The notes beneath the pieces are model-generated. The model made no database searches, was not told the origin of the DNA, and was given only the letters and a program-made list of their open reading frames with translations. The translations under genes were made by a program, and so were the position numbers. This document shows, in pieces, positions 25,401 to 36,626 of a stretch of 64,000 nucleotides of DNA (within the stretch, counting starts at the first letter, position 1; each line of letters begins with the position of its first letter). The stretch is taken from positions 70,456,631 to 70,520,630 of the forward strand of contig NC_088172.1 of NCBI RefSeq assembly GCF_028769735.1, written 5' to 3'. Source of the stretch: Zonotrichia leucophrys gambelii. Taxonomy: Eukaryota > Chordata > Aves > Passeriformes > Passerellidae.

Positions 25401-28400
25401 CTCTGGAGTGCTGCAGCCGCCCCCATTTACGCAGCAGTGACCTCCTAGGCCAAGCCAGGCCATGCCACAGGACTGTGTGTTGTGCTGCAGGATGAAATGG
25501 ATAATTAAAACATTTGTGTTAACCATTGTGCATAGCATTGTACTGAAATTTTACATTTTACAGAAATAAACTGTCCCAACAAAATTGCTTCTCCTTTGGA
25601 GTCAGGTGTTGTAATTTGAACATCAATAGGAACAAATAATGAACAAATGCACACTTTTGAGTGTTAATTCTCTTTTGCCCAAAGTAGATATTCAGCATGA
25701 TGGCATTTGTTTCTTCAGGGTGTCTGATTTCTAAGATAAAATATAAAAGTCTCATGTACAAAAACCTGGCTTTGAAGTTGCTGACTGTGAAGCTGAAAGA
25801 GCCTCAGCCCTGTGGGACCCATTTCAAGAGCTGGATAAATGCTGAGGGGCTATCCAGCCTTCCATTTTATCTGTGTAGGAAATGGATGTTTTTAAAAGGG
25901 ACTTGCTTTTTCATTGCAGCTGTTGTGTGTGGGCTGTTGCACACCTCGGATTAGATCAGCTGTGTGAAAAGAGAACTGCTCTGCCTCACCCAGCAGGGCT
26001 GTGGTTGTACAAACCATGGCTACAGCAAGGGGGAGAGATTAAAGCTGTGGGAAACAGATTTTCAGCTGTTTCCCCAGTTTGTTTTCATGTTTTCTCCAAA
26101 GGAATAAAAAGGAGCGAATAGAAAAACCAAACCATTTTGAATCAAACTAAAATCAGTTATTTCTTCCAAATCTTGACTTGAAATGTTACAGAGAGAAATG
26201 GGGAGTAATAGCTTTGACTTATAGGTTTGGTCCCAGCCCTTCCCTTTTCCATGATGCCATATATATATATTTGTTGTACCAGGCTGCTGCGGCTTTTCAG
26301 AAAATAGTTGCATTTTGGTTAAGGTATAGGCTGTAATTCAGACAAGGTAGCTTGCTTTTGGAGGGGGAGAAATAAAATTCTATTTCTCTCCCATTCTACT
26401 GCTTCCTTGTTCGAGGATTCTTATGCACACAGCCAAATTAGATGCTAAGCTAATTCCAGTTTATATGTGTTCAACTATATGTGCCTGTACAAATGGTGAA
26501 CGTGAAGCCCTGAATTTCAAGAACCATGCTAAAAAAAGGGAAGAAATTAAAACCTGCAATATTATTTATTATTTTGATGATCTTTTACAAACTATTAGCT
26601 GGAGCTTGATTTTTATTCTAGAAAGGCTTTGAGTTCTTATATTTTTAAGCTGTGTATATTTTTTTAGTCTGTAAAAGTGAGTCTGTGTCAATACTGTATT
26701 TATGTCTATTTAATGAAGATTAAAATAAAATTTTACTCTTTAGCAGCTGACATCAACCTTGTCCCCTCTCTCCCCTCTTCCTGCCCCCCATAACCTTTAG
26801 TGCTAAACAATGTTCCAAAAGGAAAATTTATTATATCACCTATTTCGATTCTCTGACATCATTCTGTCATGGAAATGAAGTGATTTACATGGAAAAATGT
26901 ATTACCTCTGCTTTTAGACAAAATGAGTTTATGATGATTAATGGTTTTACTGCAAGTATGACAGAACCTGGAAATGGCCAGCCTTTCTAAAATGAAACAT
27001 GACCTATGCTCAAATTTTCCTCCTTTTTATTTTCTTCAGTTATTGTAAAATGGTTTTGGTTGTGAGTAAATTAAAATATAAAAATTATGTCTTGTAACTG
27101 AAGTAAGCTATAAATTCTGGGGTGCAATTGTAACATCATTGCAGAAATGGAGACAAAAGGGAGAGAGAAATCAGCTTGAAGCACAGAGTCTAAACTATTG
27201 TGATGGCAGGGGACTTGGATCAAATATTCCATGAGGAGTCCAAGTCCTCAAGGAAGGCACATGTTTCATTTGGGGAAGAGTGGGCTGAAGGCTGATTGTC
27301 TCCAGCTGTCCCTCCTGCTCACCATTCCTAGGATTCTGTAACACAGTTGACTTTGGGCAGAGAACTTAGAATACAGAATGGTCATATGAATGGTGAAATA
27401 GTATTTTAACAGGAAAGCATGGAGCAAATAATATTTTCTGATCCATGCCTTAAAATGACATTTGAAACATTTCCTTTAGCTTCATATAGAGCTATATTTT
27501 TCCTTAGATATCATATAAATAACAAGTGATACACCAAGGCCTAAACTAAGATGAGAAGAAGATGCTGATTAAGAACTCTGAAATATTTTCTTTACGTATG
27601 TTAACTGAAGTAAACCCCAAAGGCCATTAAGGCAAAAGCTATTCAACTATGCAAAAACTTAAATTCAGGAAAAATGTAAACAGTGGCATTTTTTTTCCCA
27701 GTGGCCTTATGGAACACAATCACTCTGCTAAAAAGAAGGCAAAGGCTGGCAATTTAATCTGCATGGAGACTTTGTATCATTCACAAGATGTAATATTGGA
27801 GAATGAATAATTTTTGTATGACAGATCAACTACAAATTGCTTCTGGACATTTAATCCCAGGCTGTGATGGATGCTGGGCACTGAGCACTGCTCTGCTGCC
27901 TCACTGGAGCCTTGGTGCCTTTCAGTGTGCGGAAAAGTGTAAAATGAAGTATTGGGGAAAAATGAAAACTGGATGAATTTGGCTTGTCCTTAGTGACATT
28001 GATTGGACAACTGTCTTTGAGGGCACCCTTGGCAATGGAAAATAACTTGCTGTTGGATTCTGTGCATGAAAAGGCATTTGCAAGTACAGCAAAAATGTAT
28101 TTAAGGTACTGATTAAAATACACAAGTCATACTAACATTTTCAGGAAGACAGCAGTATCACAACAAGCATTTTAACCGTGTTATTTTTGTTCAGATGATT
28201 AATCCAAGTCTTCCATTAGGCATGCATTGAATTTAGCATTTTACTGCAGTTCTCTATATGCAATCTAGAAATTTCAGCACTGTCCCTCGTTGACTTCTGC
28301 TACCAGTACAGGCTCTTGAGAGCTCTTCAAGACTGACCTGTCTTTCCTGACTTACAGTTGTTTATCAGGAGCCATGTACTGCTGTTCTCCCATTCTTTGT

Positions 28401-31400
28401 TCAAATGGCTTGGCTTTTCCTCTGATACAACTTATTGTTCATCTGGCTATTTGTTTTCTAACATGAATTTCCTTGGAGGGAGAGCTAGAAACAAGTGAAA
28501 GAAGGTTTAGCACATTAGTAGGCAGTGCAGATAAAAAAGAATATTTTGTTCTTTGGCTTACCATTGCTTCAGTTATCATCTGCTCTCATCAACAGCAATT
28601 GTTTGAGTCTGAATGTACATAGTGTACATTTGTAGTGTTGTCTGTTTTGGTTTCTTTAAGTAGAGTGAAATTTGTATGGAGCTAAATCAATAGTTGGATG
28701 TAATTTACACCTTGTTTTCCCTGTTCTGTCAGATGGATCAGTGGTGTCTGTTGGATTCTTCATGTTGCCGACCCTGAAGTCTCCCAGGGGCCTGTACTGG
28801 AGCAGTGTTTCAGTGTCTGTGTGACAAGCCGGCACACTCTTGCCTTCCTTAGTGACCAGGAGGCAACTGGAGATGTGTAGAATTGAATGATTTTTTTCCA
28901 CTAGTCTGAAGTTCCTCTAATGCTCTGGGACTCTTCCAGAATCCCACATGCTATGTCAAAATTCAGCCAGCCAGATGGTTGCATGATTTCTCTTGTGACT
29001 GCTGCTTTGCTGGAGGCCAGCCCCTGTGAATTTTATCTATCACATCAAATTTCTCTGCTTGAAACTGTCTCAAAATACAGCTGAGATGTGCAGTGTGACT
29101 ATTTGGTAGCTGAGAAGATGGGTCCTGTGGGCAAGCACAGCATTTGCTTTCCAGCAATCCTGCTGCTGGCTGCTGGGTTTTGATGTGCCACACACATCAC
29201 CTCCATTCCCTGTTGAATCACTGCCCCACTGTGTTGCCAGCAAGCAGCTGCAAGGTTTTCAGGGCAGCCTGAACTGCAGCTACAGCCAGGATGAAGGCAG
29301 GGACCCATCCTGCAGACCATTCCCAGCCCCTGTGCACAGGGACCTGGCACCCTGGATTCCTAACGCAGGAATGCTGGTGCTTGGCTGGGCTGGTGGTACA
29401 TATGTGACAATGGTGGCCTTGTCCCAGCCTGAATGAACCACACTGGTGCCCCTCCTGCAGTGTTAAAGAGCTGCTGGCTTAGAAATGTGCTGCACCAGAA
29501 TCCAGCTAAGGCCACCTTCCCACACGCTGCTTAAAATACTTGCAGAAATAAGTTTATACTGAAAACTCTGCAATGATTGGAGAAATTTTGATTGAAAAAG
29601 TTCTGGAAGTTTGCATTAATAAGTTATTCCTAATTTAGGTATGGGTGAAGTTTTCTGCGGCTGAAAACTTAGAATTTCAAGGTGAAAGAACCAGACTTCT
29701 GGAGACATCCAAGGCACTGCTAAGGAGCAGAGTAGAAGACATTTTCTGTTGGTATTCTGTTTCTGCATCACATGCTTGTTGAAATATTTTAATGAAAACA
29801 GAGAAGATGGAACCTCCCCCCTCCCCTGCTGTTCCCATTGCTCTCCCGGTACGTAAGAAAATCCTTAATGAAGCAACACAGAAGCTTTACAGATGGCAAA
29901 CTGAATTTTTTTATCATGAGATTTTCAGTTTGCTTTCATTTTCCACATTTGCACTCTTAATGCAAAGGGTAAGTAGAATTAATACACCTGGAGAACTAAG
30001 TGGACCAGGTTATTTTTGAGAGCCAAAACTTGGGCTCTGAGGCAAGACCAGAGGAGACTGCAGCCTACAGAGATGACAGGTCCCAACAGACAGAACTCTC
30101 TCAATCAAGACAGAGAATTATGGTTTGGGATTTGCTTTCCAAGCCTTTATAAAACAGAGGCAGTGGTGAGATTATTTGGGAGCTCTGCTATAGTAATTCA
30201 ATGGGTGGATAATGTATTTTCTGCATTCATGGTTTAGGAGAATAAAACAATGGCAACACCCAAATCTCTGGAGAATCAAAATGTTTTTACCTGTGATTCA
30301 TTTCAGTAATTGTGGAGCTTACTTTTACCCCCACTCAGCTCAGTGCATTTCAGAATGCTCATTGTTGTGATATAAATGCCCTATTGCTCCTACAAAAGCT
30401 GTCACTGTCTACGTAGAAGGAGAAAAAAATACAGCTCAGGAAACATTTTCAAGACTGCCAGATCAGATGCATTTATATTTGGATAGATATGTGTGCGTGT
30501 TGGTAAAAAACATTGAGAAATACTTTCTGCACCTTGAACTTGTTCCTTATGACATGAAGAAATCAAAATCTGTCTCCTTTCTTTTGCAAAATGCTTTTAA
30601 TTTCTGTTTTCTATAGAGATAGCTGACAGGCTAAGAAGTTGAGTCCACTTGGTGGTGACTGGCTTCTGAAGGAATAAAAAATGAAACACCTATAAATCAC
30701 GCTAGTACAAAGGCAGCATGGAGTTATAAAATGAAGAAGGCCTGCCTGAGAAACTTCAACTAAAAATCTAAGCCTAAATAATTCTCCTTCACAGGGATCA
30801 GAACAACATAGTATAGTCCTGGCTTAAATGTAGGTCAGCTAGGTTTGTGTTCAGGTATTTGGGTTTTACAAGACAAGAAAATTAATAACATGGCTGTTTA
30901 CTTATCAAATTGTTTTCCTCGGGACATAGAACATTTCCTAAAGCGCCACCAGAAACATTTTGGGGAAGAAAAGTAATAGATGACATAGCTGGGAAAAAAT
31001 ACTATTTTGAAGTAATGTTTTCTTAACAATGTGATCTTGCCAGAAACTGAATGCTCTATTTGATAGAGCCATCAAAAGCAGTACAGTACATTTCCTGTAC
31101 TGTATGGCAGCTTTCTCTTTTTAAAAATTTTTTAAAAGCAAAGAATAGACACTCCACTGCTGCTAAACAGAACATCCAAGCACAGCACTGGCACACTCAC
31201 ACTGGAGCTCCATGGAAGCGATCAGCAGCCCAGTGCCTTACCTGTGGCAGCAGGATTTCACCTGTGGCTGCAGAAGTCTCCTCACCTGGCTGGCAGAGGT
31301 GCACAGTATCTACCTTGAGCTTATGGAAAAGATTTACACAAGAAAAACATTTACAAAGCCCAACCAACAATGCCACACAGGTCACTGCAGATCCAGTCCA

Positions 31401-33790
31401 TCTATAGTCACACATATTTTATTCTGCTTTTACCTAAACATTTAACATGTAATTACTGGAGTGAAAATTGGAAGTTGTTTACAGCTTTTATGTTTCAAAT
31501 TTTGTTTTGTTATTTTATCTTTTTTTCTAGATGGTCATATTTGTTTCTTCCTGTATAGGAGTGGCAGAATTACAGAGGAGCATTAATCCATACATTTATG
31601 CACATCTTTTACCCAGAGGAAACCATCAAACCCCGAGGAGGCACCATCATTAGTGCCTGTACATGGAGAGTGCTGTGGCTGCAGCTGCAGAACAGAACAG
31701 TGTGCAGCAGCCAGTGCCACGAGGGCTTTGCTCTCATGGAGCACAAGGGCTCAGGGACTGCCCAGCCGTCTCCTGTTCCACAGACACTGTGCTTGCGCCA
31801 GGCAGAAAAGCTTGGCATTGTTGGCTGTGAAGCACCACGAAACACTCCTGCCTGACTCTGTGGTGCCTTACTCTTCCTCTGGCAGAGTGACCTCAGCAAT
31901 TCCAAAGGCTGGTAACATCCCATGCTACACTGCAGAACTGTAGTGCCAACAATCAATCCTGGGCCAGAGGCAGCACCAAAAACATGGAGTAAAATCCCAT
32001 AATGCTCTAACTAGCAGCTTGCTGACCTTTGCACTTTTGAAAATATTTTCTGTTGAATTTTAAAACATTTTCTACAAAATCAGCTTAACAGTTAAAAACA
32101 CAGGACCTGAATGGATGGTTAGAAACTGTGATCTATATTTGTACAGGTTTCTATTCACTTTGATGAAATGGTAAGAGATGAGTCTCTCACCTCATAGGCT
32201 TTACTGTGATGTTACTGCCATGTAGCATAGCTACCTTGTGTATTTAAAAACCTACAAATGTGTATTTTGTATTTGTTGCCAAGTTCACAATTTACTCAGG
32301 CTGTAACACAGTTGCAATTTATTAAGGATTGACTCTCTGCATTAATTTGGTACAATACCATTCTAGCTCATGTTAGAGCAAAAAAAGGATAATTGGTATG
32401 TAGATGCAAATTAGAGTTTAATATCCCATGCAGCTGTTTACATCTGCTTAATTAAGCAGCAGTGACTTCACATTAGCATTGCTATGAAACCATAAATACA
32501 CACCAGAGATAAAGGTACAATCATGTTAACCACCTTCCTCACGTCAAATCAATGCAAGATGGGTACTTCTTGCTTCAGTCTTGTGTTTTAATGGTAAAGA
32601 AAAAAGTCTTCACTTTTAAAGAGGATCTTCGGGTTCAATACAGTTGGTTTTGGTACAAGTACCAGGATTTTATAAAAAGCCTGTGCTCCTGCAGACAGGC
32701 AGCTTAAGCAGTAAATGAAGAGCTCTATTGGAAACTCCAAACAAATATAATTGGAAGTCAGTGGGTAATTTTGCTTTTGGAGCGTTTACAGGAGTATCAC
32801 AGTCCTTTTGAACAGTAATAGAAGGTAAGCAAACACCCATCTGGAAAAATGCAGGGCTGTTTTAACACTGATGAAGTTCTAACACTTGGACTATGTGGCA
32901 TAAGCTCTTTGTTTCATGTATTTACCAGCAGTTCTGGCACAGGGCTGCTTGCTCTGCTCTGTGACTAAGGACCCCTGAAGTTCCACAGATGTGGCCAAGC
33001 TGGTATTTTGAGAGGTATGTACAATCAGAACAGGCCTTGGATTAACACAACACATCAGCAGAACACAAAAACTGCTAAAAGGACTATCAGAACTAACTGT
33101 TAACCATCAGCATAAGAACACAACCTCAGTTGGTGCCATTTTTAATGATTTGAAATAATACATTGTAAAACAAAAAGTGAAAAAATTCCAGCGTGATACT
33201 TATAAACAAAGAACAAATAGAAAATAAAAAACTTTCGGTTTTGCCTGATTTATAGTATGTATCATACAACAGATCATTAGTCTGAGGTAATACCAGTATT
33301 AACTTTTTAGTCCTTCAAGGACTGCTCAAAAATTAATAACAATGATAGCAATGCATGTTATGTTAAAAGTGAGACTTGATTATTAAATCAAGCAAACTCC
33401 TTACCCTTTTAGTCAGGATCTGTGGTTGCAAGTATAAAAATGGAAATAATTCTACACAGTAGGAACTACAGAACATCAGAGTCCTGTGTGGCGTGTCAGT
33501 AAGAGTGAGCTGCGTATGTAAAAATCAGACATTTCAATACAGTAAAGACTTTGTTCCAGAATAGCCCTTAAGAAATTTAGAATACTGTTAGTTTGCATAA
33601 AATAGCCAAAAAACCCCAACTAATTCAGAAGTCCAAATTTGGCATGAGGTAAAACCATGTGCATTTATTTCACCTGCATTTTAGATTTAGTAAGCATAAA
33701 ATTAAGTATGTTGACTGTAATGAATTCAGTCATACAAGTGCAAGTCTTCAGCTAGAATGTATTTTATGGCAGTTTATTTAAAAAATGTAC
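22485..33790. other. Intergenic spacer downstream of BIRC6, no gene recognised
   Basis: This is 11 kb of mostly AT-rich sequence. I found no exon chain, no RNA gene and no full repeat element that I can name. A G/T-rich low-complexity tract (TTTTGG units) lies at about 24801-24885. A few moderately GC-rich patches (about 25180-25480, 29180-29440, 31190-31400 and 31600-31950) carry overlapping short ORFs on both strands. That pattern points to base composition rather than genes. Confidence 0.65.
24801..24885. repeat. G/T-rich low-complexity tract
   Basis: A run of TTTTGG, TTTTG and T-homopolymer units on the plus strand, about 85 bp long. It is simple sequence with no further structure that I can see. 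Confidence 0.8.
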
Positions 33791-33827
33791 CAGTAAATCA
33801 TAAAAGAGGGATCATGTCCATTTAACG

Positions 33828-33833
33828 TTTATT
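33828..33833 (-). terminator. BIRC6: Candidate BIRC6 polyadenylation signal
   Basis: A canonical AATAAA on the minus strand (TTTATT on plus) lies about 480 bp downstream of the BIRC6 stop codon. Two further AATAAA hexamers follow at 33773-33778 and 33664-33669, so the 3'UTR may end at more than one site. Which is used cannot be decided from sequence alone. Confidence 0.4.
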
Positions 33834-34316
33834 GAAGTATACAGGAGGTTTTCTTTAGAATCAAATATGAGCATGAATATATGGCCAAACGTAAAATCTA
33901 TCAAATTCAGTGAAAATTTTCTGACTTTAAATAGTAGTTGTAAGAATGACCAATATATATTCTTTGTTACAACCGCCCTCACTCTACAAGTAAAAAAAAA
34001 ATAATAAACATTCAGTAAACATTCTTTCCTAAGGTAGTTTCCCTTATATATCAGTGATTTATCCATTTTTTGTATACATAACTTTTTAAACATACCAATC
34101 AGTGGTTCTCACAATTGAAAAATAAAAGCACAAAAAAGTTTACACTCTTGTACAGGTAAATAAAAGATCATTTTTAATTAAACTGTATATCCTTAAGGGC
34201 ATAGTATAGTTTCAATTTCATTACCTATTACATAATTAACTTCTTACATACAAATATTGACATATTTGGCTTGTGCTTCAAAGCCGTTGTGTCTACAAAG
34301 TCCATGTCAATGCAAC
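33834..34316 (-). other. BIRC6: BIRC6 3'UTR (provisional extent)
   Basis: This is AT-rich transcribed tail downstream of the stop codon at 34317-34319, up to the first strong AATAAA. It contains no competing gene. The 93-codon minus-strand frame at 33812-34093 is read as chance within the UTR. The length is inferred only from the position of the first polyadenylation hexamer. Confidence 0.5.
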
Positions 34317-34496
34317 TCATGACTTGAAATCAGTGGGGACATCTTTACTGCTGCTGGGTTTAACCTGGTCGTGCAACATGGTCTCTTCTGAGCTTGTTGT
34401 GGCACTGCATTTTTCTGGGGAGTCATCAGTGTCTGGATCCAATCCTTCAGGACAGGGAAGTTTTAGAAGTTCTTCCCGCAGCTGGGCTGTGTGACG
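34317..34496 (-). CDS. BIRC6: BIRC6 last coding exon (C-terminus and stop)
   Basis: This is the terminal coding exon of BIRC6 (BRUCE/Apollon). The acceptor TATCCAG precedes 34496. The exon opens in phase 0 with RHTAQLREELLKLPCPEGLD and ends with KDVPTDFKS and a TGA at 34319-34317, giving 59 codons plus stop. The segment forms the acidic then Ser/Thr-rich tail that follows the UBC domain in all vertebrate BIRC6 proteins. Most differences from the mammalian tail are conservative and fall in the last 30 residues. The exon follows the 35551-35685 exon after a 1.05-kb intron carrying a SINE. Confidence 0.97.
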   Translation of the reverse strand, partial: RHTAQLREELLKLPCPEGLDPDTDDSPEKCSATTSSEETMLHDQVKPSSSKDVPTDFKS

Positions 34497-35270
34497 CTGG
34501 ATACACAAGAACAAGTCAGTGTGGAAGGCCACAGTTAAAACTTTTCACAAGGTTAGACACTCTAAGGCAAAAAGAGGAGTTGGTAGAAAAGGCTTAAATG
34601 TACTATTTCAATGTCTGGATCAGCTTCTCCTCTATATTTAAGGACTGGTATTTTCATTTTAGTGAGAGAATAATTATCAAGAGCTGCTGGGGACAAATTA
34701 AAGGCGGTCAACAGAACTGCAACCAACAAGTGCCTCACTATAAATGCTACACTATTGGTCCTGCAGCTGAGTCATATCTGTATTCAGGGGTAACAGCAGA
34801 AACTGGCTTGGACTTGGTAGGTCATACAGTCAAACCAAATTTATAATGAATTCATGATGAGATCTGTCACAGAGACAGATATGCAGAGATTTGTATACTG
34901 ATCACAGTAACTTCATTTTGAAGACTGGTGACACTGAAAGAATGGAAGTCTGGCAACAGAAAAAAAGAAGCCTTTCTAAATTTGGGGGCTGCACTTCAGG
35001 GGAAATAAAACCTCAAATATTAAAAACAATATAGCCCTGTTATCTATGTGGTCACAAAATACACAAATGGTAATACTTGGCTAGGAAGGCCAAAAATATT
35101 TATAATGGTTAGAATGATTCAAGTTAACACAGGATAAAACTGGTCGTAGCTGACCACAGTTTATTAATTGCTTGTCAACTCTACGAGCTTGTTTTCTGGC
35201 AAGGAATTGGCTGCAATACAACTTTATCATTAACCCCCACCCACCCTCAGAGTGAACAGAAAAAGCTATT

Positions 35271-35399
35271 ATCACAGAATACTCTGAGCTGTCAGGGACC
35301 CACAGCGATCCAGTCCAACTCTGAAGTGAATGGCCCACAGGGGGCCAAACCCACAACTTTGGCGTTACATCAGCACCACGCTCCAACCATCTCGGGGTC
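35271..35399 (-). mobile_element. TguSINE1-type SINE (tRNA-Ile head, CR1 tail)
   Basis: Read on the minus strand, the first 70 bases (35399 to about 35330) follow a tRNA-Ile(AAU) gene. They contain GGAGCGTGGTGCTGATGTAACGCC and a degenerate B box GGTTTGGCCC (35342-35351), then a GGGCCA acceptor end. The remaining part, GAGTTGGACTGGATCGCTGTGGGTCCCTGACAGCTCAGAGTATTCTGTGAT in pieces, is a CR1-type 3' tail. A tRNA-Ile plus CR1 tail is the design described for the songbird SINE TguSINE1. The anticodon arm and B box are mutated, so this is an inactive copy and not a tRNA gene. It lies in the last BIRC6 intron, in the gene's sense orientation. Confidence 0.82.
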
Positions 35400-35550
35400 A
35401 CTGCATCCTATACACAGAGTCATAGAAAAAATAGGCAGGACAGGTGCTAAAGGAAAATCCACCTTGTAGTAAAAATAGTGAGGAAGTGGAATGCACACAC
35501 ATTCCTTCTCTTGACAACCAGGAAACTTGGATTTGGTATAAGCATCTCAC

Positions 35551-35685
35551 CTTGAGAGCTGCTGCATGATGGGACATGGTCCTGCCTACCCGTTTGTCAC
35601 TGCTGTACTGCTGTATGTCTGCTATCCACTCCTCACACTGAGCCATGATCTCCACTCTCTTCAAGTAGAAGTGTTTGTGGATGAC
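35551..35685 (-). CDS. BIRC6: BIRC6 exon, post-UBC helical region
   Basis: This 135-nt, phase 0-0 exon of 45 codons is bounded by TTGCAG|GTC and CAAG|GTGAG. It begins VIHKHFYLKRVEIMAQCEEW, continues IADIQQYSSDKRVGRT and ends SHHAAALK. The segment is almost invariant among vertebrate BIRC6 proteins and forms the helices packed behind the E2 fold. Its upstream partner is the 38960-39148 exon, whose last codons are FKE. The plus-strand frame at 35566-35775 is only its shadow. Confidence 0.97.
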
Positions 35686-36246
35686 CTGCAAGAAAACATT
35701 CCCAATGTAACATGGATGGAAGAACCATATATTTTAACAATACCAAATTTGCAAGACCTCTGTGGGTCTAATTGAATATAAGGGAAAAAAATCACTATGA
35801 AGGTAATTCAGAACTGAACCAGACTGGAGATAAAACTGGAATTTCTGTCTCTGAGATTTCCAAAATCCAACTGGAAAAAGCCCACAGGAACCTGTTCTGA
35901 ATTCAGCTGTTTTGGGGAGTCTGTTGGTCTGGATATCTCTTTCAGTCTGTAGGAATCCACTGTTTGTGCTCAGCCTGCCATTTTGGCAGTCTCTTGTGTG
36001 GGTGCAGGGTAAACCAGTGCCAGAAATACACCAGCCGAAGCAAAAGGCAGAGCAGAGCGCTGCTCACGTTCTGCAGTTCAAAGCTGGAGGTACTGCGCAG
36101 GCACGAAGTTCACACAGGGGCAGAGATACAGACACAGTGCTCAGGCTTTCATTGTTTCCTTTCCTGCCCTGTTTTGCTAGAGAAGCACAGAACAAGCAGG
36201 TCCCCTCACTGACCACGGGCTGCCCAAACAGAGAACAGACAAGCAG

Positions 36247-36620
36247 TGTCACGGACACATTTTATGAAGAATCCTTTCATTAGGATTTTTTCTCCAGAGA
36301 AATTGAGAAGCCTCAGATGAAAAGAAAAACAATAACTATCTGCTGCTGCGGAATGCAACAGGTGCATCTTTGACTGGTCCATGTTGGTTGTTTCTAATTA
36401 ATGGCCAATCACAGTCAGCTGGCTCAGATTCTCTGAGAGTCATGAGCTTTTATCATCATTCTATTCTTTTCCTTTCCTTTCAAGCCTTCTGATTAAATCC
36501 TTTCTTCTATTCTTTTAGTATAGTTTTAATATAAAATAATATATATATAATAAAATAATAAATCAACCTTCTGAAACATGGAGTCAAGATTCTGGTCTCT
36601 TCCCTGTGAACACCACCACA
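36247..36620 (+). mobile_element. Solo LTR of a passerine endogenous retrovirus
   Basis: A 374-bp element starts TGTCACGGACACATTTTATG and ends CACCACCACA. Inside are a CCAATCACAG box, a TTTAGTATAGTTTTAATATA tract, an AATAAATCA polyadenylation-signal region and GAAACATGGAGTCAAGAT. I recognise this order as a common songbird ERV LTR. The six bases on its left (AAGCAG, 36241-36246) and right (GAGCAG, 36621-36626) differ by one, consistent with a 6-bp target-site duplication as made by ERVK-like elements. No internal genes are present. It sits in a BIRC6 intron, opposite to the gene's direction. Confidence 0.88.
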
Positions 36621-36626
36621 GAGCAG

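Noticed and set aside
31598..31956. Overlapping 85-115 codon ORFs on both strands
   Set aside because: Three overlapping frames on opposite strands in a GC-richer patch, with no splice logic or family resemblance. Composition is the simplest cause.
35330..35399. tRNA-Ile gene on the minus strand
   Set aside because: The anticodon arm and B box are mutated, and the sequence runs straight into a CR1-type tail. It is the head of a SINE and not a tRNA gene.
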